DNA from: Bacillota bacterium
Lineage (GTDB): Bacteria; Bacillota; Clostridia; Oscillospirales; Ruminococcaceae
Length of the DNA stretch: 64,000 nt
Reading direction: 5' to 3'
NCBI GenBank assembly: GCA_023460035.1
Contig: JAEWRN010000024.1
Coordinates: 17,211 to 81,210 of the forward strand
A program made the position numbers and the translations under genes. Below, piece by piece: positions 33,561-41,744 of the stretch. Under the pieces are notes generated by a model, which saw only the letters and a program-made list of their open reading frames with translations, was not told the origin of the DNA and ran no database searches. Position 1 is the stretch's first letter. Each line of letters starts with the position of its first letter.

Positions 33561-34427
33561 ATGAAAAAGAACCCCCCGCCCGCGGTGCCATACCGCTACC
33601 GCCCGGTGCAATTTTACCTGTTGGTGTTTGGTTTTACGTGGCTGTTTTGGGTGGCAGCCGCACTGACAAAGGACAATGCCCTTGCCATGGTTTTGATGTT
33701 TTTGGGCCTGCTGGTGCCGCCCGCCTTGGCGGTGGTATTTGTGCTCACTTCGCGCAGTGCCACCCTGCGGCGCGATTTTAAGCGCAAACTGGGCGGGTTT
33801 GCAAGGCTGAGGCTTTGGACACTGCCCGTCGCGGTGCTGGGCTTTGGGCTGATCGTCGCGGTTTCTATTGTATTGTCGGTGCCGTTTGGCGGCCGGCTGT
33901 CGCAGTTCGCGTTCAGCGAAGGGTTTTCGTTTTCCATCCGCGGCAGCTCGGCACTGCTCACCATCCTGCTGGCCTCGGTGATTGAGGAGCTTGGCTGGCG
34001 TGGCTATGGCGAGGACGCGATTGCCTCGCGCTGCAGCTGGTTTTGCGAATCGCTGTGGTTTGGCGCCATTTGGGCGCTGTGGCACCTGCCGCTGTTTTGG
34101 ATCCCCGGCACTTACCACGCGGGCCTTGCGGCGCTGGGCACCAGCTATGTGCTCAACTTTCTCATCAGCGTGATGCCGCTGGGCTTTTTGACGACCTGGG
34201 TCTATGTAAAAAATAACCGCAGCATGCTGGCCAGTATTTTGTTTCACCTGTTCGTCAACTTTTTTCAAGAGAAAATTGCGATGACGCCAAAGACAAAATG
34301 CATCGAGACCGCCGTGATTGCCCTGGCGGCAGTGGTGGTGGTGCTTACGAACCGCGATTTGTTTTTTGAACAGCGGCACGTGGGGGATTTGCTGGGTGAA
34401 CTGGCACCAAAGGAGCCGAAGGTGTAA
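33561..34427 (+). CDS. CPBP family intramembrane glutamic endopeptidase
   Basis: 288 residues from ATG 33561, which has GGAGG six bases upstream; the frame opens earlier at 33498 without a ribosome site. Seven or eight membrane helices. Catalytic motifs of the CAAX-protease/bacteriocin-processing (Abi) family: EELGWRGYG (EExxxR), WALWHLPLF and the late HLFVNFF. Family members process prenylated proteins in eukaryotes and are linked to bacteriocin immunity in firmicutes. No bacteriocin gene is evident next to it. Confidence 0.87.
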   Translation: MKKNPPPAVPYRYRPVQFYLLVFGFTWLFWVAAALTKDNALAMVLMFLGLLVPPALAVVFVLTSRSATLRRDFKRKLGGFARLRLWTLPVAVLGFGLIVAVSIVLSVPFGGRLSQFAFSEGFSFSIRGSSALLTILLASVIEELGWRGYGEDAIASRCSWFCESLWFGAIWALWHLPLFWIPGTYHAGLAALGTSYVLNFLISVMPLGFLTTWVYVKNNRSMLASILFHLFVNFFQEKIAMTPKTKCIETAVIALAAVVVVLTNRDLFFEQRHVGDLLGELAPKEPKV

Positions 34428-34431
34428 CGAA

Positions 34432-34474
34432 TAAAAAAAGCGGGCCCCCGGCAAGCATGCTTGCCGGGGGCCCG
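34432..34474 (-). terminator. Terminator of the polyferredoxin gene
   Basis: A perfect 34-bp palindrome (34441-34474) followed on the minus strand by seven T's. It also lies directly after the CPBP gene on the other strand. Confidence 0.9.
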
Positions 34475-34492
34475 TTAATAATGTAGGGGTGC

Positions 34493-35221
34493 TTAGCGGC
34501 CAAAGCCCAGATGAACGGCGCTTTTGGGGCAGACATCGGCACAGTTGCCGCACAAAATGCACTCGTCGTTTTGCATCTGCCCCGCCTTGACCATTTCGGC
34601 CACCGGCAGGCTCATCGGGCAGCCGGCGGTGCATTTGCCACACTGAATGCAGGCGTCGGGCTCTGCCTTCAGCCGCAGGCCGGGCAGGTGCAGCAGGTTT
34701 TTCAGCCGGGTGCCCAGCACCATAAACGGGGCCATCCAGCACAGGGTGTGGCACATGCCGCGCCGGCCCACCGCCAGCGCCACCACCGCCACCAGCAGCG
34801 TCAGCAGCAGATAAATGATAAGACCTGCAAAATCGGCAACCGAAACGCCGCCGGTCGTCATGTAAAAAAAGTCTATCTGCCGGATGCCACCCGCCCGCAC
34901 AAAGCCTAAAATGATGGTCAGCAGCCACGGCACCCAAATGACATATTTGATTGCGTTGACCCACTTGTGGCGCACGGGCTTATTGACCGCCTGCGTGCAC
35001 CAGCACTCTTGCAGGCCGCCCGCGGGGCACACCCAGCCGCAAAACGCCCGGCCCAGCACCAGCGAAAACGCGAATTGCAGCAAAAACACAAACAGGCTGC
35101 CGGCGGCAACGCCGGCAAAGCTGCCACTGATGATGAGCGCCGGCGAAAAATAATACAGCGTGATGGGGAAGAACAAAAACGAAAACAGTAACAGCAGCTT
35201 GCGCAGGTTTTGTCGTTTCAT
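34493..35221 (-). CDS. 4Fe-4S polyferredoxin-type membrane protein (NapH/CcoG-like)
   Basis: 242 residues. Four or five membrane helices, a cytoplasmic CGWVCPAGGLQECWC motif typical of the NapH/NosR/RdxA group, a conserved CHTLCWMAPF, and two C-terminal 4Fe-4S clusters (CIQCGKCTAGCP and CILCGNCADVCP). Presumed electron-transfer component at the membrane; the partner is not in the window. The start at 35221 has GAGG nine bases upstream; ATG 35227 overlaps the padR stop (TAATG) and is also possible. Translationally coupled to the PadR gene, so probably controlled by it. Confidence 0.87.
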   Translation of the reverse strand: MKRQNLRKLLLLFSFLFFPITLYYFSPALIISGSFAGVAAGSLFVFLLQFAFSLVLGRAFCGWVCPAGGLQECWCTQAVNKPVRHKWVNAIKYVIWVPWLLTIILGFVRAGGIRQIDFFYMTTGGVSVADFAGLIIYLLLTLLVAVVALAVGRRGMCHTLCWMAPFMVLGTRLKNLLHLPGLRLKAEPDACIQCGKCTAGCPMSLPVAEMVKAGQMQNDECILCGNCADVCPKSAVHLGFGR

Positions 35222-35226
35222 CGTCA

Positions 35227-35814
35227 TTACCTCGTTTCAGTTTCGGGCCCCGCGGGGCCATCCGGGGTGGGGTGTTCGGCCAGCAGTTGCAGCGCTTCGT
35301 CGGCCCAGGCAAGGTAGGCCTTGTAAATCTGCTCGCCAAACAAAACGGTCAAATAATAATACAGGTGGTCGGGGCTGTCGCCCAGCACCCGGCCAAGGTT
35401 GCTTTTAAATGCCTCCATCAGCGCAAGGCCTTGGGTCTGCCGGTCGCGAAAGGCCGCAATGCGCGCGATGTTTTGGCCGGGTGCTGACAAGCTGCCAAAA
35501 AACAGCTTCAGCAAAATTTCGTACCGCACGCTCTCTTTTTCGCCCGGCAGCGCCAGCCAGTCCGCCAGCTTTTGCCGCCCGGCAGGGGTGATGGTGTATA
35601 CCGTGCGCGCCGGGCCCTTTTGCGAGGGGGTCGCTTCGCCGGTGATATCCCCCTGCTGCTCTAAAGTGCGCAGCGTGGGGTACAGCTGGCCGTAGCCCAC
35701 CTCCCAAAACTGCGAGATCATCAAATCGATCTTCTTTTTTAAATCGTACCCGCTGGCGGGCTCGTGCGAAAGCAGCCCCAGCAGGATATACGCCGTCGTG
35801 TTTTGCTGTGCCAT
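35227..35814 (-). CDS. PadR family transcriptional regulator (polyferredoxin operon)
   Basis: 195 residues from ATG 35814 (GAGAGGGG upstream). Winged helix: ILLGLLSHEPASGYDLKKKI, GYGQLYPTLRTLEQQGDI and RTVYTITPAGRQKL; C-terminal Vir-type helical domain about 95-185. Its promoter contains an 8-3-8 inverted repeat across the spacer and -10 box, so autorepression is likely. Unrelated in detail to the PadR at 31164. Confidence 0.92.
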   Translation of the reverse strand: MAQQNTTAYILLGLLSHEPASGYDLKKKIDLMISQFWEVGYGQLYPTLRTLEQQGDITGEATPSQKGPARTVYTITPAGRQKLADWLALPGEKESVRYEILLKLFFGSLSAPGQNIARIAAFRDRQTQGLALMEAFKSNLGRVLGDSPDHLYYYLTVLFGEQIYKAYLAWADEALQLLAEHPTPDGPAGPETETR

Positions 35815-35843
35815 AAACGGGGCCCCTCTCTTGCCATGACACA

Positions 35844-35872
35844 ACTATATCATTTTGATATAGCAAAGTCAA
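35844..35872 (-). promoter_or_regulatory. Promoter with PadR operator
   Basis: Minus strand: TTGACT (35872-35867), 17-nt spacer, TATAGT (35849-35844). Inverted repeat CTATATCA-TTT-TGATATAG (35845-35863) covers the spacer and -10 box. Confidence 0.85.
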
Positions 35873-35926
35873 GGCTGTTTTTTCAATCCCATGCGGGGGG
35901 CACGGGCTTACTCTACGCAGCGTTTC

Positions 35927-35955
35927 TTGTGCCGCCGCCGCACAGCGGGTATACT
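35927..35955 (+). promoter_or_regulatory. Probable promoter of the CAT-like gene
   Basis: TTGTGC (35927-35932), 17-nt spacer, TATACT (35950-35955), 30 nt before the GTG start. Confidence 0.45.
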
Positions 35956-35984
35956 GGGGTGCGAAACAAAAAGGAGGAAATAAA

Positions 35985-36650
35985 GTGGATTACCCCGCAC
36001 AGTTTGTGCCCATCGACCGCGAAACCTGGCCCATGGCGCAAAGCTTTTACTATTACACACAAATGGCGCCCACCAGTTATTCTGTCACGGTGCAGCTTAA
36101 CATTACAAAAATGCACGACGCCCTGCGCGCGCGGGGGCTTAAGTTTTTCCCCGCGTACTTGCACCTTGTCACCCGCGCGGTGGGTGCGGTGCCCCAGTTG
36201 CGGGTGGCGGTGCAGCAGGGGGTGCTGGGGCATTGGTCACAGCTCACCCCGGCCTACCCGCAGTTTCACCCCGACACCGAAACCACCTCGCTGCTGTGGA
36301 CAGCGTGGCAGCCGCAGTTTGCGGCCTTTTATGCCGCTTACCTTGCCGACACGGCCGCCTATGGCGGTGATACCGGTATTTTAACCCAAAAGGGCGCCCC
36401 GCCGCCCAACGCGTTTATTGTGTCTTGCATCCCGTGGGTTTCGTTTACCAGCTTTTCTCTGCACAACCACGGCCTGCACGACTATTACGTGCCCAGTGTG
36501 GAGGCGGGCCGCTGGCAGTGGCAGGGCGAGCAGTTATTGCTGCCGCTTTCGGTTACCGTACACCATGCCACCACCGACGGCTGGCACCTGCACCGCTTTT
36601 TTGATACACTGCAACAGCTGGCGGACGAGCCGGAAAGTTGGATCGACTAA
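35985..36650 (+). CDS. CatA-like chloramphenicol O-acetyltransferase family protein
   Basis: 221 residues, the length of type A CAT enzymes. The catalytic HHxxxDG motif is present as VTVHHATTDGWHLHRF, and SFTSFSLHNHG matches the family's substrate-cleft strand. Several positions usually conserved in proven resistance enzymes differ (for example TDG in place of CDG), so acetylation of chloramphenicol is not assured; chromosomal CatA-like proteins of anaerobes are often of unknown substrate. GTG start after AAGGAGGAAATAAA. A hairpin overlaps its stop codon. Confidence 0.85.
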   Translation: MDYPAQFVPIDRETWPMAQSFYYYTQMAPTSYSVTVQLNITKMHDALRARGLKFFPAYLHLVTRAVGAVPQLRVAVQQGVLGHWSQLTPAYPQFHPDTETTSLLWTAWQPQFAAFYAAYLADTAAYGGDTGILTQKGAPPPNAFIVSCIPWVSFTSFSLHNHGLHDYYVPSVEAGRWQWQGEQLLLPLSVTVHHATTDGWHLHRFFDTLQQLADEPESWID

Positions 36651-36674
36651 AATGCAAAGTTTGCTTTGCATTTT
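36649..36674 (+). terminator. Terminator-like hairpin overlapping the CAT-like stop
   Basis: AAAATGCAAAG, loop TTTG, CTTTGCATTTT: an 11-bp perfect stem. AT-rich with a short T-run, so possibly inefficient. Confidence 0.65.
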
Positions 36675-36694
36675 AGAATAACTTGCGGTATAAT
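36666..36694 (+). promoter_or_regulatory. Probable promoter of small membrane protein
   Basis: TTGCAT (36666-36671), 17-nt spacer, perfect TATAAT (36689-36694). It overlaps the 3' arm of the preceding hairpin. Confidence 0.55.
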
Positions 36695-36724
36695 TGGGGT
36701 AGAATAAGAACAGGGGTGATACCG

Positions 36725-36916
36725 ATGCAGGTGAAAAAATTATTTTGGGGCAGCATGGCGGTGACGATTCTCAGCCTGATTGTATTTGCGCTGGGCAGAT
36801 TGTTTGGCCCGCTGCCGGATGCGGCGGTGCGGGTAAACGGCGTTGTGATGATGCTGTGCATCGTATCCCTTTCGTACAGCACGGTGCGGCTGCGCCGTGA
36901 GCGCGAGGGCAAATAA
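36725..36916 (+). CDS. Small membrane protein of unknown function
   Basis: 63 residues from ATG 36725, eight bases after AGGGGTGA. Two hydrophobic segments (about 7-24 and 33-50) and a basic C-terminus (RLRREREGK). I do not recognise the family. It has its own promoter and stands between the CAT-like gene and the IS30 remnant. Confidence 0.65.
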   Translation: MQVKKLFWGSMAVTILSLIVFALGRLFGPLPDAAVRVNGVVMMLCIVSLSYSTVRLRREREGK

Positions 36917-36951
36917 GCAGCTTTGCGGCAAAAAACAGTGAAATTGTCAAA

Positions 36952-37860
36952 CTAATTGCAACAGAAAAGTTGTTCACGGGCCCACAAAGACTGAGGCAAA
37001 CAGAAGTGAAGAGCTTTGCGAGGCCTGGCGTTGAGAAGCGCCAGGTTTCGTTTTAAAGTGGCAGGGCTGACCCTGGAAAGATTGCGCCCCTTCGGATAAA
37101 GCTCATGTAGAAGACCGTTCAGGTTTTCATTTGTACCCTTCTGCCATGCGCAGCACGGATCGGTAAAGTAGACGTCGCAGCCGAGCGTTTGCTCCATGCT
37201 CCGCCAATTTGCAAATCCTGTACCTCGGTCACAGGTAATGGTCTTTACAAGCTTCGAGGAAAAGGCAGACAGCACAGCCTCAATCGTCCGTTCCAATGTC
37301 TTGGATTTGCTGTCCGGCATCTTGACCGCAATGTAGTACCGCGTCTTCCGTTCTGTCAGAGTAGCAAAGCAAACTTTGCTTTTACCAAGCCCGCTCACAA
37401 CGCTGTCGACCTCCCAATCTCCTGCCTCTGCCCGGTTGTATACGGTTTTGTCCCGTTTGCGTATGGACTTTCCTTTGCTGTACTTGCCGCGGGCTTCTTT
37501 TGTGCCGCGCGTCTTTCCCTTGCGACGCAAGACCTTCAGATTCCCGTTCACAAGATGCCCCTCATAAATCCACCGCTAGATTGTTTGCCAGCTGGGCATT
37601 TCCAATTTGCATGGCGTGAGGGAGATTTGCTCGGGCGACCATGTCAGCTGCAACTTTTCATTATTGTACTCGGGCCCCGTCCAAGCATACGAGCGATTTC
37701 CCTGTAACTTAATCCGTCCACGTAATATTTACATATACCGTTTCACTCTTCTATGCTAAGGTGTTTGTGTGGTTTTACAATTACGAGCGCATTAACATGA
37801 AAGACGGCCTCACTCCTTTTAAAATCCGGAGCAAGGCCGCCTAATTTTAAACTATTCTGC
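36952..37860 (-). mobile_element. Decayed IS30-family insertion sequence
   Basis: Minus strand. The intact C-terminal part (36952-37551) keeps the IS30 integrase core: WEVDSVVS (first Asp), TCDRGTGFANW (second Asp) and GTNENLNGLL (Glu). Upstream, the N-terminal helix-turn-helix is recognisable (KHLSIEE, then YVDGLSYREIARMLGR) but carries a stop after SIEE, an internal deletion after GPSTI that joins it out of frame to KLQLTWSPEQIS, and a TAG inside QTI-RWIYEG. Not mobile by itself. Candidate ends near 36940 (TGTCAAACTAATT) and 37865 (complement TGTCGCAGAATAG) match weakly. A hairpin with GGCC arms lies at about 37803-37842 inside the element. Confidence 0.85.
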
Positions 37861-37970
37861 GACAGGGTTTTTATTTTTTTGTTTCTTCAACCGGGATCGG
37901 TCTCAATATGCCCCGGGGTGGCGATTATTTTTTGATTCAGCCTGCGGCGGGGCTGCGTTTTTATAAAAAA

Positions 37971-38300
37971 TCAATCCACAATCAGCAGTTTTGCGCCCTT
38001 TGCAGTATGCGAGCGGTGGGGGTCGCTGTTTTCTGCCACCTGGTAGCTCATACCGGGGGTCATACAAAACTCTCTGCCGTCTTGCAGGCGGGTAAACAAT
38101 TCGCCCTCCAACACAAACAGCACATGGCCGCGGCTGCACCAGTGGTCGGCCTCGTACCCCGGCGTGTACTCCACCAGCCGCACGCGGATATTGCCCTGCT
38201 CAAACGTGCGCCAGTACGCCATACCGGTGATGCCGGGGTGCTGTGTGGGGGCAATTTCGTCCCACTTTGTCGTGCAAAAAGGCACCTCTTCTATTTTCAT
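37971..38300 (-). CDS. Cupin fold protein (DHCW-type)
   Basis: 109 residues from ATG 38300 (GGGAAGTGGAAAAC upstream). Single cupin: YTPGYEADHWCSRGHVLFVLEGELF with the histidines of the first cupin motif and a PGMSYQVAENSDPHRS second motif. Similar to small proteins annotated as DHCW-motif cupins, role unknown. Stands alone, facing the IS30 remnant. Confidence 0.8.
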   Translation of the reverse strand: MKIEEVPFCTTKWDEIAPTQHPGITGMAYWRTFEQGNIRVRLVEYTPGYEADHWCSRGHVLFVLEGELFTRLQDGREFCMTPGMSYQVAENSDPHRSHTAKGAKLLIVD

Positions 38301-38427
38301 GTTTTCCACTTCCCTGCTCAATTTTACCCAGTGTAGCACATTTTTTAAAAAAGAAAAGGCCGGTTTGCCGCCGCTTTGCTTTTGCCGCCCCTCGCAGGCC
38401 CAACTTTTACAAATTTGTAAGGTGTAG

Positions 38428-38456
38428 TTGACTTTTTATTTCCCGTGTTCTATTAT
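38428..38456 (+). promoter_or_regulatory. Promoter of the XRE-deformylase operon
   Basis: TTGACT (38428-38433), 17-nt spacer, TATTAT (38451-38456). Confidence 0.75.
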
Positions 38457-38493
38457 TGTGTCAGGTTAACCTTACTATACGGAAGGAGCTGCG

Positions 38494-38757
38494 ATGAAAA
38501 ACAAAATTCGGCAGCTGCGCGAGGCGCTGGGCATAACGCAGCAACAGCTGGGCGAGTTGGTGGGCACGTCGCGCCAGGCCATTAACGCACTTGAAAGCGA
38601 AAAAAACGAACCCTCTATCTGGCTTGCCTACGACATTGCCCGGGCGTTTGGCCGGCCCATTGAGGATGTTTTTTTGTTTGAAACCAGCGAGAGAAAATCC
38701 CGTGCAGAAAAAAGCAGGAGGCATGCAGATGGCCCTGAGAGAAATACGCATCTTTGA
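38494..38757 (+). CDS. XRE-family helix-turn-helix regulator
   Basis: 87 residues. HTH of the YozG/Cro-like type: IRQLREALGITQQQLGELVG, then TSRQAINALESEKNEPS and the FGRPIEDVFLFE tail typical of small DNA-binding proteins of firmicutes. AAGGAGCTGCG precedes the ATG. Its last 29 nt overlap the deformylase gene, implying coupled translation. Confidence 0.9.
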   Translation: MKNKIRQLREALGITQQQLGELVGTSRQAINALESEKNEPSIWLAYDIARAFGRPIEDVFLFETSERKSRAEKSRRHADGPERNTHL

Positions 38758-39187
38758 CGATACTTTTTTACACAAGCACAGTCGCCCCGTGGCAGAGGTG
38801 GATGACCGCATTCGCACCCTGCTGGGCGACATGGCCGAAACCATGTACCACACCCAGAACGGCGGCGGGCTGGCGGCCTGCCAGGTGGGGGTGCTGCGCC
38901 GGGTGATTGTGGCCGACATGGGCGACGGGTTGCTGCAACTTGTCAACCCGCGTATCACCTCTGCCACGGGCGAACAGCTGGTCGTGGAGGGCTGTTTAAG
39001 CTACCCCGGCCGGTGGGCACATGTACAGCGGCCCCAAACGGTGCGGGTAGAAGCACTAAACGAAAACGGGGCACCGGTGACCATTGTGGCCGCCGATGCC
39101 CTTGCAAAATGCCTGTGCCACGAAATTGACCATTTAGACGGCATTGTGCTGGCCGACCGCGCAATCGATTATGTCAGCCTGCCGTAG
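38729..39187 (+). CDS. def: Peptide deformylase
   Basis: 152 residues from ATG 38729 (AGGAGG seven bases upstream; the in-frame ATG at 38723 is too close). Removes the N-formyl group from nascent proteins. The three motifs are present in slightly divergent form: GGGLAACQVGV, EGCLSYPGRW (metal cysteine) and CHEIDHLDGIV (two metal histidines and the catalytic glutamate). Co-transcribed with an HTH regulator rather than with fmt or priA, so it may be an accessory copy. Confidence 0.93.
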   Translation: MALREIRIFDDTFLHKHSRPVAEVDDRIRTLLGDMAETMYHTQNGGGLAACQVGVLRRVIVADMGDGLLQLVNPRITSATGEQLVVEGCLSYPGRWAHVQRPQTVRVEALNENGAPVTIVAADALAKCLCHEIDHLDGIVLADRAIDYVSLP

Positions 39188-39203
39188 CGCCCCCGCGCAC
39201 AGC

Positions 39204-39782
39204 CTAGCGGGCAATGCCCGCCAAAAAACGGTCGATTTGCAAATTTGCGCTTTGCGCGGGCTGCGCCTGCCATGCACTGTTATCCGCATCTAAAAAACCG
39301 TGCGCCGCGCCAAAGGTGGCAAGCTGCACACCGGGTTTGCCCCGCAACTGTGCCAGCACCGGTGGCAGCGCAAACGAATCGTTTTCAGCAAACAAAAGCA
39401 GCGACGGGCAGGTGGGGGTAAGGCCGGTGTATTGCCGGATGCGCGAGCCATAGCAGGCCACAATGCCGCTACACTGCGGGTTTTCGCAGCACTGCCACGC
39501 CAGCGTTGCCCCCACGCTGTACCCCACAACCACCACTTTGCCGCACTGCCCGTGCAGCCGGGTAACCAGGGCGTTCACTTCGGCAGCTCTCTCAAACCCG
39601 CCGGTGCCCATAAAAAAGCGGTAGGCTTCATCTACCTGCTGGTACGCAAACGCGGGCCGGTGCAATAAATCGGGGCAAACCACCTGCCACCCGGCGGCGG
39701 TAAAGCGCGCGCACTGGCGGCGCATAAACGCATTAACCCCATAAATTTCGTGCAATAACACCAGTGCCGGTTTGCCCTGCAT
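39204..39782 (-). CDS. Dienelactone hydrolase family protein
   Basis: 192 residues from ATG 39782, eight bases after AAGGGGC. Alpha/beta hydrolase: LVLLHEIYGVN (oxyanion region), nucleophile in GYSVGA (serine where classic dienelactone hydrolase has cysteine), acid in AENDSF and histidine in AAHGFLD. The stand-alone location gives no substrate clue. Converges on def. Confidence 0.87.
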   Translation of the reverse strand: MQGKPALVLLHEIYGVNAFMRRQCARFTAAGWQVVCPDLLHRPAFAYQQVDEAYRFFMGTGGFERAAEVNALVTRLHGQCGKVVVVGYSVGATLAWQCCENPQCSGIVACYGSRIRQYTGLTPTCPSLLLFAENDSFALPPVLAQLRGKPGVQLATFGAAHGFLDADNSAWQAQPAQSANLQIDRFLAGIAR

Positions 39783-39866
39783 TTGCTTTGCCCCTTTTGC
39801 CATTGCTGGCCGCAATTTTTATACTGCTTCTTTTACACGGCTACACCGTATACCTATATTATAAAT

Positions 39867-39921
39867 AAAACGCAGTGTTGCAGCAAGGCGGCTAAAATGC
39901 CCCGTTGTAACACTGCGTTTT
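39867..39921. repeat. Long inverted repeat
   Basis: AAAACGCAGTGTT (39867-39879) and AACACTGCGTTTT (39909-39921) are exact complements around a 29-nt loop. Could be a terminator for a transcript from either side. Confidence 0.5.
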
Positions 39922-39932
39922 GCATTGCCCCA

Positions 39933-40061
39933 CTGCTGCCCCTGTAGGCGGAGCAACCTCAAAAAGCTTTTGCACCCTAGAGGCAAGCCCTGCCGCCAGA
40001 AGAACATCAAAAACAACCGCCGCGCCGGCAGGGAGTTCCCCCTGCTACAGCAGCTTTTTTT
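39933..40061 (+). ncRNA. Candidate structured RNA with terminator-like end
   Basis: Ends can pair: CTGCTG plus TGTAG (39933-39947, four-base bulge) with CTACAGCAG (40045-40053), followed by CTTTTTTT. Inside are CCTC/GAGG and CCCTGCCG/CGGCAGGG stems (39988-39995 and 40026-40033). No convincing protein frame covers 39783-40302. I do not recognise the RNA class. Apart from this, the inverted repeat before it and the terminator after it, I see nothing in that gap. Confidence 0.35.
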
Positions 40062-40164
40062 GTATAACGGGGTTTACCGGCACACGGCATGCGGTGCGAT
40101 ACCTGCGGCGGGGCAGCGTATGCACTGGCAACCATGTTGCGACCTTTTAAATTACGCCGCAAAT

Positions 40165-40215
40165 GCAAAAACCCGCTTTGGCGGCCATTACCGGCTGCCA
40201 AAGCGGGTTTTTACA
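40165..40215. terminator. Terminator of the beta-glucoside operon
   Basis: AAAAACCCGCTTTGGC (40167-40182) and its exact complement (40197-40212); T-run on both strands. Confidence 0.9.
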
Positions 40216-40302
40216 ACTATACTGCGCCATGCCGCGGCTTTTGGTCCTTGCCCTGCGGCGCTTGCTGTTTAACGTGGGCTGCTTTGCGGCCTTGGCAGAA
40301 GC

Positions 40303-41736
40303 TTAACCTTGCTCTGCCACTTGTGCCGCACGCCCCGTTTTTTCACGAATTAAGTTCTGGTACCAGTAAAAGGACTTTTTGGGGGTGCGCCGCAGCGACC
40401 CAGTGCCGTCGTTGTGCTTATCCACATAGATAAACCCGTACCGCTTTTTCATCTCGCCGGTGCCTGCGCTGATGCAGTCGATAATGCCCCAGCTCAGGTA
40501 GCCCATGCAATCCACACCGTCGTCTATCGCGTCTTCCATTGCCGCAATGTGCGCTTTGGTGTACGCAATGCGGTATTCATCGTCAATGGTACCGCCCTTC
40601 ACTTCATCCGCACTGCCAAGGCCGTTTTCCACAATAAACAGGGGTTTGTGGTACCGCTCGTACAGCTCGTTCATGGTGGTGCGCAGGCCCAGGGGGTCAA
40701 TTTGCCGCCCCCAGTCTGAAATTGCAAGGTAGGGGTTGCGCAGCGTTGCCACCGCGTTACCGTCCACCTTTTCCACCGTCGTGTCTGCCGCGGCGGCAAG
40801 GCGGGACGAATAGTACGAAAACCCGATGTAGTCCACCGTGTTGTCGCGCAGGGTCTCTTCATCCTGCGGCTGCATTTGTATCGTCACACCCTTTGCTTCA
40901 AATAGCGCACGGGCATAACCAGGGTAGGCACCCTGTGCCTGAATATCGCTGAAAAAGTAAGTCTCGTGCGTTTTTTGCAGCGCGGCAAACACATCTTCGG
41001 GCCGGCAGCTATACGGGTAATAGGTGCCCGCGGCAATCATGCAGCCAATTTGGGTGTCGGGCGAAATTTGCCGCGCCAGCTTTGTGGCAAGCGCACTGGC
41101 AACCAGCTGGTGGTGTGCGGCCTGATATTTTACCTGCCATTCGTTTTCGCCCGGGTCTACCCTTACCCCGGCAAACAGCGGCACATGCAGCACCATATTG
41201 ATCTCGTTAAAGGTCATCCAGTACTTTACCTGCTGGTGGTACCGCTCAAACAACACCTTGCACAGCCGCAGGTAACAGTCAATCATCTGCCGGTCCCGCC
41301 AGCCGCCAAATTTTTGATACAGCGCATACGGCGTGTCAAAATGGCAGATTGTGACCACCGGCTCGATGTCATGCTTTTTGCACTTTGCAAACAGCGCGTC
41401 ATAAAACGCAAGGCCGGCTGCGTTTGGGGTCTCTTCTTCCCCAGTGGGGAACAGCCTTGTCCAGCTGACCGAAAGGCGCAGCGCGCGCACCCCCATTTCG
41501 GCCAACAGCCGGATGTCCTGCGGGTAGCGGTGGTAAAAATCTGTCGCGTCGCGGCTGGGGTAATACGGGTACGGCTGCTCTAGGTCACCGGGCTGCGTAT
41601 CCCACAACACTTTTTTTCTGCCGTGCGCCATATCTGGCACAAGGTCCACCACAGAAAGCCCGCGCCCGTCTTCGTCATAAGCGCCCTCACACTGGTTGGC
41701 TGCCAGGGCCCCGCCCCATAAAAATTCTTTTTTCAT
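40303..41736 (-). CDS. bglA: 6-phospho-beta-glucosidase (GH1)
   Basis: 477 residues. GH1 barrel: FLWGGALAANQCEGAY, acid/base glutamate in MTFNEIN, nucleophile in IVENGLG, and SWGIIDCISA with KKRYGFIYVD, the phospho-glucosidase region. Hydrolyses 6-phospho-beta-glucosides delivered by the PTS encoded just upstream. Start at ATG 41736, eight bases after the PTS stop; the TTG at 41748 overlaps that stop. No clear ribosome site, so translation is probably coupled. Confidence 0.93.
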   Translation of the reverse strand: MKKEFLWGGALAANQCEGAYDEDGRGLSVVDLVPDMAHGRKKVLWDTQPGDLEQPYPYYPSRDATDFYHRYPQDIRLLAEMGVRALRLSVSWTRLFPTGEEETPNAAGLAFYDALFAKCKKHDIEPVVTICHFDTPYALYQKFGGWRDRQMIDCYLRLCKVLFERYHQQVKYWMTFNEINMVLHVPLFAGVRVDPGENEWQVKYQAAHHQLVASALATKLARQISPDTQIGCMIAAGTYYPYSCRPEDVFAALQKTHETYFFSDIQAQGAYPGYARALFEAKGVTIQMQPQDEETLRDNTVDYIGFSYYSSRLAAAADTTVEKVDGNAVATLRNPYLAISDWGRQIDPLGLRTTMNELYERYHKPLFIVENGLGSADEVKGGTIDDEYRIAYTKAHIAAMEDAIDDGVDCMGYLSWGIIDCISAGTGEMKKRYGFIYVDKHNDGTGSLRRTPKKSFYWYQNLIREKTGRAAQVAEQG

Positions 41737-41744
41737 TGCGGCGC

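Noticed and set aside
33444..34964. Long open frame (506 codons) on the minus strand
   Set aside because: It runs antisense to the CPBP gene and partly over the polyferredoxin gene, has low-complexity basic/His-Gln composition and no ribosome site.
35985..36650. Acquired chloramphenicol resistance gene
   Set aside because: The catalytic histidine motif is present, but the sequence is a divergent CatA-like protein in an ordinary chromosomal setting with no transfer signals apart from a dead IS30 further on.
39925..40272. 115-codon frame on the plus strand in the 39.8-40.3 kb gap
   Set aside because: Lacks a ribosome site, is Arg/Cys/His-rich and crosses two hairpins.
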